A DNA stretch of 58,560 nt from Chloroflexota bacterium (lineage in GTDB: Bacteria; Chloroflexota; Limnocylindria; Limnocylindrales; CSP1-4), in the NCBI GenBank assembly GCA_030447745.1, contig JAUJOH010000007.1:93542-152101 (forward strand), written 5' to 3'. Positions 42,540 to 51,452 of this stretch are shown here, one piece after another (position 1 is the first letter of the stretch; each line of letters opens with the position of its first letter). The notes under the pieces are model-generated. The model made no database searches. It worked only from the letters and a program-made list of their open reading frames with translations, and was not told the DNA's origin. The position numbers and the translations under genes were made by a program.

Positions 42540-43454
42540 TCAGCCGGCGGTGTCGGCGGCCGCGGAGGCGGCGCCTTCGAGGCCGGGACCGGCCGGCTCA
42601 CCCTCCGCGGATCGGAGGCCCCCGGCCCGCGCCTCCGCGAGCTTCGCCTGCATCAGGTCGATGGGCGCCGGCTGACCGGTCCACAGCGTGAACGCCGCGG
42701 CACCCTGGTGGAGCAGCATCAGTTCGCCGTCCTGGACGGTGCAGCCGGCCGACTCGGCGTCCCGGAGCAGCTTCGTCCGGCTGTAGATCAGGTCGAGGAC
42801 CAGCAGCTCCGGGGGGATGATCTCCGCCGGCACGGGGCTCTCGTCGGTGACGAGGCCGATCGACGTGGCGTTCACGAGCACCTTCGTCTTGGCCAGCTCG
42901 GCCTCGATGATCGACTCGTGCCAGGGCATTGCGCGCAGCTCCATGTGGGCCGCGCTCCGGCCGAAGTGCTTGACCATGCCCTCGGCCCGGTGGAGGTGGC
43001 GGTTGAACACGATGACGCGCTGGAAGGCTTCGGTGATGAGGCCGTGCACGACGGCTCGCGCGCCGCCGCCCGACCCGAGCACGACCGCCTGTCGCGGCAT
43101 CTTCTGCTTGCCGACGAGCCTGTCGAGCGCAACCCGGAAGCCCGGGACGTCCGTGTTGTGGCCGACCAGGCGCTTGCCCTCCTTGGTGATCGTGTTGACC
43201 GCGCCGGTCGCGTGGGCATCCTCCGTCAGACGGTCGACCATCGGCACGACCCGCTCCTTGTGCGGGATCGTCACGTTCGCGCCGAGAAACTCGTCCGTGC
43301 GCAGCTGGGCGATGGTCTCGCCGAGCTGGACCGGCGGGCGGTCCCAGAGCTCGTACGTGGCGTCGATGCCCTGCGCGTCGAAGGCGGCCTGCTGCATCGC
43401 CCCCGACAGCGAGTGCGCCACGGGATGACCGATGAGAACGACGCGCCGGGTCAT
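42540..43454 (-). CDS. aroE: Shikimate dehydrogenase
   Basis: AroE reduces 3-dehydroshikimate to shikimate with NADPH. The 304-residue protein starts VVLIGHPVAHSLSGAMQQAA, where the Ser pair binds shikimate. It has the catalytic Lys in GANVTIPHKERVVPMVDRL, the Asp in VGHNTDVPGF, the nucleotide loop VLGSGGGARAVVHGL and the closing GELMLLHQGAAAFTLWTG. A C-terminal extension of about 35 residues is Ala/Gly-rich. The ATG overlaps the aroA stop (ATGA). Confidence 0.96.
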   Translation of the reverse strand: MTRRVVLIGHPVAHSLSGAMQQAAFDAQGIDATYELWDRPPVQLGETIAQLRTDEFLGANVTIPHKERVVPMVDRLTEDAHATGAVNTITKEGKRLVGHNTDVPGFRVALDRLVGKQKMPRQAVVLGSGGGARAVVHGLITEAFQRVIVFNRHLHRAEGMVKHFGRSAAHMELRAMPWHESIIEAELAKTKVLVNATSIGLVTDESPVPAEIIPPELLVLDLIYSRTKLLRDAESAGCTVQDGELMLLHQGAAAFTLWTGQPAPIDLMQAKLAEARAGGLRSAEGEPAGPGLEGAASAAADTAG

Positions 43455-44779
43455 GCTCGGATCCTTTCGAGGTCGGAGAAGAAGCCGGGGTACGAGACCG
43501 AGGCGCTCCGCGGGCGCGAGACGGCCGTCTCGCCGTCGGCCACGAGGCCCGCGACCGCGAAGGTCATCGCGAGCCGGTGATCGTCGAGGCTGTCTGTCGC
43601 AGCGCCGGTCAGCCGCCCCGGGCCGCGGATCGTCAGGTCGTCGCCGTCGACCTCGATCCTGGCGCCCAGTGCCGCCAGGCCGGCGGAGATGCCGGCGATC
43701 CGGTCCGACTCCTTGTGGCGCAGCTCGCCGGCGCCCCGGATGCGGGTCGTCCCATCGGCCGCTGCGGCGGCGAGGCACAGGACGGGCACCTCGTCGATCG
43801 CGGCGGCAACCTCGGACGTCCCGATGTCGATCCCGCGGAGCGCGGACGATCGGACGGTCAGGTCAGCGGTGGGCTCGCCGGCATCCGACCCGGTCGCCGT
43901 CGAGCCGACGGGCATCTCGTCGATGCGCGCCCCCATCCGCCGGAGCAGGTCGATCGCCGCTCGCCGCGTGGGGTTGACGCCGACGCCATGCAGGGTCAGC
44001 TCCGCGTCGGGATGGATTGCAGCGGCGACGAGCCAGAAGGCGGCCGCGGACACGTCGCCCGGCACCCGCTCTTCGACGGGCCGCACGGGTATACCGCCCG
44101 TCAGCGCGACAGTCACTTCGTCACCCCCCGCTCGCTGGCTCCGGACCGCCACGCCCCGGGCCCGCAGCATCCGCTCCGTGTGATCGCGAGTCGCCAGCGG
44201 CTCGGTGATCGTCGTCTCGCCGTCCGCGCCGAGGGCCGCCAGCAGCAGGGCCGACTTCACCTGGGCGCTCGGGACGACGGTCCGCACCTCGACCGACCGG
44301 AGGGGCCGGCGGCCCACGACGGTCATGGGTGGGAGCGAGTCGCGGCGGCGCGCATGGAGCACCGCGCCCATCCGGCGCAGTGGCTCGATGATACGAGCGA
44401 CCGGACGGCCCCGCAACGAAGCGTCCCCGTCGAGGATGGCCGTCATGGGAAGGGCCGAGAGGAGCCCGGCGAGCAGGCGGAGCGTCGTGCCGGAGTTGCC
44501 GCAATCGAGGATGGCGTCGGGCTCGCGAAGGCCGTCGACGCCAGGCGACCGGACGAGATAGTCGACCGTCCGGCCGTCCTCTGAGTGGCGTTCGACGACC
44601 ACCCCGAGCGAGCGCACGATGGCGGCGGTCGAGCGCACGTCCCTCCCGTCGCCGGCTGCCCTGATCCGGCTGGTCCCCTCGGCCAGGGCCCCCAGCATCA
44701 ACGCCCGGTGACTGATGGACTTGTCACCGGGCAGCACGAGATCGCCTCGCAGTCGCTGCGCGGCCCGAACGACCGCCAC
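43451..44779 (-). CDS. aroA: 3-phosphoshikimate 1-carboxyvinyltransferase (EPSP synthase)
   Basis: AroA joins PEP to shikimate 3-phosphate. The 442-residue protein has [91 protein letters not shown] and [20 protein letters not shown]. The glyphosate loop reads [15 protein letters not shown], with the usual Gly-Asn-Ser-Gly-Thr core. GTG 44779 gives a family-length N-terminus; the frame stays open upstream into aroF without similarity. It begins 34 bases after the aroF stop. Confidence 0.96.
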   Translation of the reverse strand: MAVVRAAQRLRGDLVLPGDKSISHRALMLGALAEGTSRIRAAGDGRDVRSTAAIVRSLGVVVERHSEDGRTVDYLVRSPGVDGLREPDAILDCGNSGTTLRLLAGLLSALPMTAILDGDASLRGRPVARIIEPLRRMGAVLHARRRDSLPPMTVVGRRPLRSVEVRTVVPSAQVKSALLLAALGADGETTITEPLATRDHTERMLRARGVAVRSQRAGGDEVTVALTGGIPVRPVEERVPGDVSAAAFWLVAAAIHPDAELTLHGVGVNPTRRAAIDLLRRMGARIDEMPVGSTATGSDAGEPTADLTVRSSALRGIDIGTSEVAAAIDEVPVLCLAAAAADGTTRIRGAGELRHKESDRIAGISAGLAALGARIEVDGDDLTIRGPGRLTGAATDSLDDHRLAMTFAVAGLVADGETAVSRPRSASVSYPGFFSDLERIRA

Positions 44780-44813
44780 GCTCCGGGCTCGGCGCCGGCC
44801 GCCGCGAGCGAGC

Positions 44814-45895
44814 TCAACGCTCGCTCGGCTCGGGCGCGCCGGCTCGCTGGAGCGCGTCTGCCGCAGCCGGGCCGTCGTGCATGCCCCGGACGTGCCCATG
44901 GACCGGGACGAGCTGAGCCATCAGCTCCGCGAACTGGCCGAGCGTCAGCTGCTGCTCGGCGTCGGACAGCGCCTTGTCCGGCTGGGGTGCACCTCGACCA
45001 TCACCCCGTCCGCGCCGACCGCCACCCCGCCGATCGCGAGCGGCTTCACCAGCCACCGTTTCCCTGTCGCGTGCGACGGGTCGACGATCACCGGCAGGTG
45101 GGTAAGGTGATGGAGGAGCGGCACCGCGGCGAGGTCCATGGTGTTGCGCGTGTACGTCTCGAACGTCCGGATGCCGCGCTCGCACAGGATCACGTTCGGA
45201 TTGCCGGAGCTGACGATGTACTCGGCGGCCATGAGCAGCTCCTCGACGGTGGCGCCGAAGCCGCGCTTGAGCATCACCGGCCGGGCCACACGGCCGACCG
45301 CGTTGAGGAGCGAGTAGTTCTGCATGTTGCGGGCGCCGATCTGCAGGATGTCCGCGTACTCCGCCACGATGTCGACCTGGTTCGGCTCCATCACCTCCGT
45401 GATGACGGGCAGCCCGAACGTGTCACGTGCCTCGGCCAGGTACCGGAGCGCCTCGACGCCGAGGCCCTGGAACGAATAGGGCGAGGTCCGCGGCTTGAAT
45501 GCGCCGCCGCGGAGCACCGTGGCGCCACCGGCATGCACCGCCTCGGCCGTCGCGAAGAGCTGATCACGGCTCTCGACCGAGCAGGGACCCGCCATCACCG
45601 TCAGCGAGCCGTCCCCGATCACTGCGTCGAGGACGCGGATGACGGTGTCCTCGGGGTGGAACTCGCGCGACGTCAGCTTGAACGGCCGGCTGATCGGCGT
45701 GATCGTGTCGACCCCCGGCAGGGCGCCCAGGCGGCTCATCAACTCGGGCTTCCGTGGCCCCACGTCGCCGACCACCGCGATCACGACGCGGTCTGGGCCG
45801 ACATGGTCGAACGGCGTCATCCCCTCGGCCAGGATGCGGCTCTTCACGCCGAGGATTTCGGCCTCCGTCGCGGTCGGGGCCATGGCGACGAACAT
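44814..45895 (-). CDS. aroF: DAHP synthase with N-terminal ferredoxin-like domain (single frameshift)
   Basis: This enzyme condenses PEP and erythrose 4-phosphate, the entry to aromatic synthesis. An N-terminal ferredoxin-like regulatory domain ([20 protein letters not shown]), as in the Thermotoga type, would allow allosteric inhibition. The barrel shows [87 protein letters not shown] and [12 protein letters not shown]. After GVMVEVHP the frame breaks at a C-run near 44990. One added C restores [20 protein letters not shown] and about 360 residues. It is the first gene of the aro operon. Confidence 0.93.
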
Positions 45896-45935
45896 GCTGG
45901 CGCGTCCTTTCCCTCGTCGACGCGATGTGTCGAGG

Positions 45936-45966
45936 AAACAAAAAAGCAGAGGTCTGGACCTCTGCT
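45936..45966 (-). terminator. Intrinsic terminator in the aro operon leader
   Basis: On the minus strand, AGCAGAGGTC pairs with GACCTCTGCT across a two-base loop, followed by TTTTTTGTTT. It lies about 40 bases before the aroF ATG and behind the operon promoter, so it is an attenuator rather than an end-of-operon terminator. Confidence 0.85.
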
Positions 45967-45968
45967 CC

Positions 45969-46022
45969 GCCCGGCACGACTCGCGCTCCCGGATCTATCG
46001 ACCGGGAACCGTCATGCCGGGC
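45969..46022 (-). ncRNA. Two-tier hairpin directly before the aro leader terminator
   Basis: On the minus strand, GCCCGGCA pairs with TGCCGGGC (46022-46015 with 45976-45969), and inside it TCCCGG pairs with CCGGGA. Only two bases separate it from the terminator stem. It may sense a ligand, protein or translation. A six-codon reading frame (MTVPGR) lies inside but has no aromatic codons, so classical attenuation by aromatic codons is not supported. Confidence 0.5.
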
Positions 46023-46059
46023 CTGGATAAAAGAGGAGGGTGTGCACGGGCGTGGAGGG

Positions 46060-46089
46060 ACGGTAGCCGAGGGCGCGCTCGGGTGTCAA
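46060..46089 (-). promoter_or_regulatory. Promoter of the aro operon
   Basis: On the minus strand, TTGACA (46089-46084) and TACCGT (46065-46060) have an 18-base spacer. Predicted start is near 46053, giving a leader of about 160 bases to the aroF ATG. Confidence 0.7.
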
Positions 46090-46171
46090 TCGACGCACTC
46101 GCGTGGCCGTCGCCGGGAGCCGCCGGCGGTCGGAGCCGCGCCGACCCTGTGCTACGATTCCGCGCCGCGAC

Positions 46172-46263
46172 GGAGAGGTCGCATAGAGGTCTAGTGCAGC
46201 GGTTTGCTAAACCGCCAAGTGGGGTAACCTGCTTCGAGGGTTCGAATCCCTCCCTCTCCGCCA
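46172..46263 (+). tRNA. tRNA-Ser (GCU)
   Basis: This is a complete class II tRNA. The acceptor stem is GGAGAGG/CCTCTCC, the anticodon stem-loop GCGGTTTGCTAAACCGC carries GCT, a long variable arm is present, the T-arm is GGGTTCGAATCCC and the CCA is encoded. A TACGAT box about 14 bases upstream is a plausible -10 element. Confidence 0.97.
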
Positions 46264-46284
46264 CCTCTCTCGCACCGCGTGCAG

Positions 46285-46360
46285 GCGCCCGTAGCTCAGT
46301 GGATAGAGCGTCAGGTTGCGGACCTGAAGGTCGTGAGTTCGAGTCTCGCCGGGCGCGCCA
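46285..46360 (+). tRNA. tRNA-Arg (GCG)
   Basis: This is a full cloverleaf of 76 bases including an encoded CCA. The acceptor stem is GCGCCCG/CGGGCGC, the D-stem GCTC/GAGC, the anticodon stem TCAGG/CCTGA with loop TTGCGGA, and the T-stem GTGAG/CTCGC. The anticodon is GCG, reading CGC (Arg). Bacteria normally read CGU/CGC with an A34 (inosine) tRNA, so a G34 version is unusual. Body features, including the A in the D-loop, agree with tRNA-Arg identity. Confidence 0.95.
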
Positions 46361-46510
46361 CACCGAAGGTTTTCGGCACAGAAGGCCGCTCCCGGACTCG
46401 GGAACTCGCTCGACGGAGCAACGGGGGACGGCCCAGCGCATTCTCGGCGATGCGAGTGCGAGCGGGAAGCGCGGAGTCCGGGAAGGACCTGGCGAGCGGT
46501 TTACTGCTCC

Positions 46511-47899
46511 TCAGGCGGTCACTGCAGGCACCGCCGACGGACGGACCATGATGCAGTCGTACTCGAGGACGCGCATCGTCGGGTGGTCGTAGCTCACCGG
46601 ATACATCGCGGTGATCTCGAAACCGGCCGCTTCGTAGGTGTCCAGCGCGGCCCGCATCAGGGGCATGCCCTCGTAGATCGGCAGCAGAGCGACCTCGGAC
46701 TGAAGCACCACGACGCTTGAGGCGACCTCCCCGGTCCCCGCGAACACCTCGAGGTCGAAGCCCTGCGTGTCGAGCTTGAGGAAGATGCGCGGTGTCTCGA
46801 GATCGGGCGGCAGGATGTCGCGCACGATGGCGTCCAGCCGCCGCACCGGGACCTTGGCGGGTGTCGCATTCGCCAGTTGCTGGAACCGCCGCCGACCGAA
46901 GTCGCTCGCCGCGAGCACAGAACTGCAACCGCCCGGCACGACGTGCATCTCGAGCTCGCCCGACTCGCGACCGAGCGCGATCTGATGCGCTGTCCAGCGA
47001 GGGTCGCGCCGGCTCGCGCGCTCGAGATCCTCGAAGATCTCGGGGACCGGTTCGAATGACACGATGTGCCCCGAGTAGCCCATCTTCCGAAGCGACCCGG
47101 CGAACTGGCCCTTGTTCGCCCCGACGTCGAGGACGCAGTTCACCTCGTATTTCCGCAGCACCCACCAGAGATGCTCCTGGCCCGCCCAGATCTCCGTCAT
47201 GCGTTGGCGCTCGTATTCGATCGCCCGCGTGACCTCGCGCGGCGTCACGATTCCGGACATCGCGCGGACCGGGATGACCTTGTACTTGGACCGCACGGAC
47301 CCGTCCGGCCCAGATTCCTTCACGCTGAGGAGGACCGCGCCCGGAGCAATCGTCTCGGCCTCGAACCCGGCGGCGGTCGCAAGCTCGATCACCCGTTGCT
47401 CCGTGATCGCCCAGTCGACCTCGGGTTCAAGCTCTCGAGAGGCGTGGCGCTCCGCGACCAGAGAGGACGTGGAGCCGACGGGGATGACGCGGTACGTCGA
47501 GCGCGGTGACCCGTCCTCGCCAGCTTCCTTGGCCGCGAGGAGCACAGCGCCCGGAGCAACGGGGAGGACCGCCAGCCCCGCGAGCTTCGCGACCCGCACG
47601 GCCGGATGGTCGTCGGGTCCGGTGTCGAGCACGCTTTCGAGCCGACGCCGCGGTTTACCGCGCGTGACGATCCAGGCGCCTGGTCCGAGCGGGAGAGCCC
47701 GGTACTTCCCCCTCCCTCGGGTGCTCACGCCGTCGCCCTTCCGCGTGACCAGGACGGCGCCCGGCCCGATCCGGTTCACAGCGAATCCGGCGACGCTTGC
47801 CAGCCTGCGGAGAAAGCGCCTGACGCCGGCCATCGTCAGCTGCGCGGTTCGGCCCGCTGTCCAGCGTGATTCCCCCTCGATCGCGTTTCGCTGTGCCAT
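46511..47899 (-). CDS. FkbM-family methyltransferase with three N-terminal 70-residue modules
   Basis: The C-terminal 220 residues form an FkbM-type S-adenosylmethionine methyltransferase: motif I CVLDVGANKGQFAGSLRKMG, then VSFEPVPEIFEDL, the late DAIV and LKLDTQGFDLEVFAGTGE segments, and LLPIYEGMP. The N-terminal half is unusual: PGAVL recurs at residues 46-50, 116-120 and 186-190, exactly 70 apart. Each copy sits in a module AGF/AGL....(I/V).PGAVLL..KE.G.DGS.RS.Y.VIPV. I know no family for this module. ATG 47899 is used; ATG 47833 is possible. The gene faces the GT2 gene and is probably involved in O-methylation of a surface glycan. Confidence 0.85.
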   Translation of the reverse strand: MAQRNAIEGESRWTAGRTAQLTMAGVRRFLRRLASVAGFAVNRIGPGAVLVTRKGDGVSTRGRGKYRALPLGPGAWIVTRGKPRRRLESVLDTGPDDHPAVRVAKLAGLAVLPVAPGAVLLAAKEAGEDGSPRSTYRVIPVGSTSSLVAERHASRELEPEVDWAITEQRVIELATAAGFEAETIAPGAVLLSVKESGPDGSVRSKYKVIPVRAMSGIVTPREVTRAIEYERQRMTEIWAGQEHLWWVLRKYEVNCVLDVGANKGQFAGSLRKMGYSGHIVSFEPVPEIFEDLERASRRDPRWTAHQIALGRESGELEMHVVPGGCSSVLAASDFGRRRFQQLANATPAKVPVRRLDAIVRDILPPDLETPRIFLKLDTQGFDLEVFAGTGEVASSVVVLQSEVALLPIYEGMPLMRAALDTYEAAGFEITAMYPVSYDHPTMRVLEYDCIMVRPSAVPAVTA

Positions 47900-48331
47900 G
47901 CACCGCGCGGACCCGCGTGCCAGTCGAGAGCACGCCGGCGATCCGCGGGAGCAGGGCGACGATCTCGACCGCGAGCGCGGGGGGTGGACATTCGATCTCC
48001 TCTCCGGCTGCCTTGGCCGCTCCGCTCGTGATGCCGGCTGGCGCGAGCGACGAGGGCCGTCCGCGCCCTGAGTCGACTTCCGGCGTATGCCCAGATCGAG
48101 CCGCGGCGGATCCGCCGCTCAACCTGCTCAAGGTCTTCTATACCACGGCTCCGATGGCCGATGCCGGGGTGGTTGGCGGTCTGCCGGGCTGCGCTAGGAT
48201 GCAGTCGTGCTACCACTCGCGTCGGCCGTGCTGCCGGCGGTTGTTTGCGCCACGGCGGTGCCGGTACGCACCTCGTGACCACGACGACGCGGATCCACGG
48301 CTCTCCCCGTGCGTCGGGTGAGGAGTCCCGG
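47900..48331. other. 432-base divergent intergenic region
   Basis: This stretch lies between the FkbM gene (minus) and the GT2 gene (plus). No gene is supported. TAGGAT near 48195 could be a -10 box for the GT2 gene, leaving a leader of about 125 bases. Nothing else is recognised. Confidence 0.5.
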
Positions 48332-49945
48332 GTGCCGACGGTCTCGGTGATCATCGGCGTTTACAACGTCGAGGCGTACCTCCGCGAATGCCTCGACTCG
48401 GTTGTCAACCAGACGATCGGACTCGACGAGCTCGAGGTCATCGCGGTGGACGACGGTTCGACCGACGGCAGTGGCGCGATCCTCGACGAATACGCCGCAC
48501 GGTATCCACAGATCACCGTGATCCACCAGGCGAACTCGGGCGGGCCGAGCAGGCCGCGGAATGTCGGGCTCGACCGGGCGACCGGCACTTACGTCTACTT
48601 CCTCGACTCGGACGACTACCTCGGGACCGAAGCGCTCGAGCGTATGGTCGCGATGGCTCGGCGCAACGACTCGGACATCGTGTTGGGCAAGCTGGCCGGC
48701 GTCGGAGGGCGCGCCGTGCCGCTCGCCATGTTCAGGAGGAACGTCGATCGGGCGGATCTCGAGCGCGACCGTGTTTACGTCACCCTCTCCGCGCTCAAGC
48801 TCTTCCGTCGAGCGTTGATCGAGCGGCTCGGGTTGCGCTTTCCGGAGTGGGTCAGCTCGGGCGAGGATCAGCCCTTCACCGCACAGGCCTACTTCGCCGC
48901 CCAGGTGATCTCCGTCGTCGCCGACTACGACTGCTACTACCAACGTGAGAGACCGGACAGCACGACGAGGGGCTACGTCGACCCCTACGAGCGTCTCGCC
49001 CGATACACGAGCCTGATGGAACTCGTGGGACGGAACATCGAGCCGGGTCACAAGCGCGATCGGCTGATGATTCGGCACGTCTGGGATGTCGTGGGGCCGT
49101 TCACCGAACGCTGGCTGGAGATGGGGCCGGAGGACAGGAACCGCCTGTTCGAGATCGCGCGGGAGATCATCCTCCGATGGCACACCGATTGGATCCAGAG
49201 GCACCTCACCTACTGGTACGCCCTCCGGACCCACTGCCTCCGCCACGACATGCAGCGGGAGCTCGAGGACATCGCCGGAACGCCGACGGACGACGCGCTC
49301 GATAACGCCATCCTCGAGCGCCAGCGTGTCTTCGCGGCGTTCCCCCACTTCCGCGACGGATCCGGAATCCCCGACAGCTGTTTTGAGATCACGCGCCAGG
49401 TCGTGCCTCGGCATCGCGTCGAGAGCGCCGTCGTGGAGGGCGGCACGCTGCGGCTCTCGGGCGAGGCGTATCTGGCGATGCTCGGCGGGTCGACGGATAT
49501 CGTGCTGCGGGCGCGAGGGCGCGGCAGCAAGTACCGGTTCCCGGTCGAGGTGCGACCCACTCCGCGGTTGCGAGATCGTGAGAGGACCTACCCGCAGGCC
49601 GGCTTCGCGGTTGCCGTTGATCTCGAGCGAGCTGCGGCCGGCGCACCACTGTCGGCCGGGACCTGGGACCTGTTCGCGACGATCGAGAGTCGCGGCATCC
49701 GCCGTACCGTTCGCCTTCGCGCGGGGGATGATGCTGTGCCGGCAGCCTTCGGAAAGAACCCCGCGACAGTCGGGAGATCTGCTCACCTGTACGTGACGCC
49801 GGGCGGTTACCTCAGCCTGAGGGCGCGCCGCTTTGGGTCCGCGGACCTGTGGGTCGAGCGTGCCGTGGGTCTGGGCCGTCCATTTGCCCGATACGCCCGG
49901 CGTCTCTTCCGGCGGGCTCGCCGCCGTGTCGTCACTCGAGCCTGA
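48332..49945 (+). CDS. GT2 family glycosyltransferase with long C-terminal extension
   Basis: The 537-residue protein opens with a GT-A domain: VSVIIGVYNVEAYLRECLDS, AVDDGSTDGSGAIL, SGGPSRPRNVGLDRATG, and the metal-binding FLDSDDYLG near residue 90. The catalytic base region is WVSSGEDQPFTAQAYF. After residue 300 a helical linker leads to a beta-rich C-terminal region (VVEGGTLRLSGEAYLAMLG; WDLFATIESRGIRRTVRL) resembling the immunoglobulin-like repeats of TarS-type wall teichoic acid transferases. A basic tail follows (RYARRLFRRARRR). GTG 48332 has AGGAG seven bases upstream. A sugar is probably added to a polyol-phosphate polymer; the sugar is unknown. Confidence 0.85.
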   Translation: MPTVSVIIGVYNVEAYLRECLDSVVNQTIGLDELEVIAVDDGSTDGSGAILDEYAARYPQITVIHQANSGGPSRPRNVGLDRATGTYVYFLDSDDYLGTEALERMVAMARRNDSDIVLGKLAGVGGRAVPLAMFRRNVDRADLERDRVYVTLSALKLFRRALIERLGLRFPEWVSSGEDQPFTAQAYFAAQVISVVADYDCYYQRERPDSTTRGYVDPYERLARYTSLMELVGRNIEPGHKRDRLMIRHVWDVVGPFTERWLEMGPEDRNRLFEIAREIILRWHTDWIQRHLTYWYALRTHCLRHDMQRELEDIAGTPTDDALDNAILERQRVFAAFPHFRDGSGIPDSCFEITRQVVPRHRVESAVVEGGTLRLSGEAYLAMLGGSTDIVLRARGRGSKYRFPVEVRPTPRLRDRERTYPQAGFAVAVDLERAAAGAPLSAGTWDLFATIESRGIRRTVRLRAGDDAVPAAFGKNPATVGRSAHLYVTPGGYLSLRARRFGSADLWVERAVGLGRPFARYARRLFRRARRRVVTRA

Positions 49946-50059
49946 AGGGAACGCGGCCCGCGCCTCGACCAGAGCCTGCGACCATCCTGGACCGTTCACC
50001 CGGCGGTGGCCGACCGGCGATCGCCGCTGGTGTACCGTGACGCCGATGAACGAAGAACG

Positions 50060-51409
50060 ATGAGGCGGGTCCTCCTCCGCTCTCCGAAGCATCCTCTCGA
50101 AGTCGCCTCGCCGGACGCGACGCTGGACCGGAACATGATCGCCAGCAACAGCGGCAACCTCGTGTTTCTCCATGCTGCCTACAAGCTTCTGTCGACGCCG
50201 GGCACCGAGGTCGTTCCCGACCGGCTTAAGGTCAGGGCTGCGGACGCCGACGCGATCAACGACCAGTACGGCGCGTATGTCATTCCGCTGGCGAACGCGT
50301 TCCGCCTCAGCTTCGAACCGATCCTGATCAAGATGACGCAGCTCATCGAGCGGCTGCGGATCCCGGTTATCGTGCTCGGCGTCGGCGCCCAGTCGAACCT
50401 GAAGTACGAGCTCGACAGGCTGCGCCCCATCGAACGGTCCGTCAAGGCGTTCGTGTCCGCGGTGCTCGATCGGTCGGGCACGATCGGCGTGCGCGGCGAG
50501 CTCACCCAGACATACCTGCGGAGCCTGGGCTTCCGCGACGTCGACGTGATCGGGTGCCCGTCAATGTTCCTTCACGGCCGTCATCTGCACGTCGACAAGC
50601 GCGTCGAGCGGCTGGAGACGGATTCGCGCATCTCGATCAACGTGTCGCCGTACGTCAGGAGCATGGGCGACATCGTCGTGTCACACCACGCGCGGTATCC
50701 GAACCTGACCTATATCGCGCAGGACCTGGCAACCCTTGAGCTGCTTCTCACGGGCCACCCCAAGGCGACCGGTCAAGAGACGAACAAGCTGCCGGTCCAT
50801 GGCTCGCACCCATTGTTCCAGGAGAACAAGGTCCGCCTCTACCTGGACCCGTGGCCATGGATCACGGATCTGAAGTCGTACGACTTCGCGTTCGGCACGA
50901 GGATCCACGGCAACATCGCCGCGATCCTTGCCGGGACTCCGGCGTATGTCTTCGCCCACGACTCGAGGACCCTCGAGCTGGCTCGCTACTTCGCGATCCC
51001 GCATCGTCTGATGCCCGACGTGCCAGCTGAAGTCGACGCCGCCGACCTCTATGCCGAGGCGGACTTCACCGATCTGAACAGTGGTCATCCGGCGCGCTTC
51101 GCCACGTTCGCCTCGTACCTGGCGAGGCACAACCTTGATCACGTCTTTGCGAACGGGAATGACGCGTCCGACTTTGACGCACAAGTCGAGCAGGTCCGCT
51201 TTCCGCCGCCGGTCACCGTCTCGGCAATGGTGACCGACCCGCGGAGCCTGACCTCACGGGTCCAGAGTTTTCGCTACCGTCTTCGTCGCCTGGCACGCAC
51301 CAAGTGGATCTGGCGTTCGCGCGCGGCGGTGCTCCGTCGGCACGCCGCATGGACGTCTCGCCTCCGCTCCCATCGTCGCGGAGCAGACGGCAGAGCTGGC
51401 ATGCCCTAG
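50060..51409 (+). CDS. Polysaccharide pyruvyl transferase family protein
   Basis: The 449-residue protein matches the pyruvyl transferase fold (PF04230 type). It has NSGNLVFLHAAYKLL near the N-terminus, the two-lobe middle (IPVIVLGVGAQSNLKYEL; TIGVRGELTQTYLRSLG; VDVIGCPSMFLHGRHLHVD) and the C-terminal signature FAFGTRIHGNIAAILAGTPA, with the conserved GxRxH. Members put pyruvate ketals on surface sugars or polymers. It follows the GT2 gene by 114 bases on the same strand. A basic C-terminal tail (RYRLRRLARTKWIWRSRA) may associate with the membrane, as in its GT2 neighbours. ATG 50060 begins at family similarity. Confidence 0.85.
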   Translation: MRRVLLRSPKHPLEVASPDATLDRNMIASNSGNLVFLHAAYKLLSTPGTEVVPDRLKVRAADADAINDQYGAYVIPLANAFRLSFEPILIKMTQLIERLRIPVIVLGVGAQSNLKYELDRLRPIERSVKAFVSAVLDRSGTIGVRGELTQTYLRSLGFRDVDVIGCPSMFLHGRHLHVDKRVERLETDSRISINVSPYVRSMGDIVVSHHARYPNLTYIAQDLATLELLLTGHPKATGQETNKLPVHGSHPLFQENKVRLYLDPWPWITDLKSYDFAFGTRIHGNIAAILAGTPAYVFAHDSRTLELARYFAIPHRLMPDVPAEVDAADLYAEADFTDLNSGHPARFATFASYLARHNLDHVFANGNDASDFDAQVEQVRFPPPVTVSAMVTDPRSLTSRVQSFRYRLRRLARTKWIWRSRAAVLRRHAAWTSRLRSHRRGADGRAGMP

Positions 51410-51452
51410 GTTTCTCCGCCCCGTCGGGACGGCCGGCACAGCGCCGACTCAC

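Noticed and set aside
44814-45185. A separate small gene downstream of aroF
   Set aside because: Its C-terminal half is the frameshifted end of DAHP synthase ([19 protein letters not shown]); the N-terminal half is shadow.
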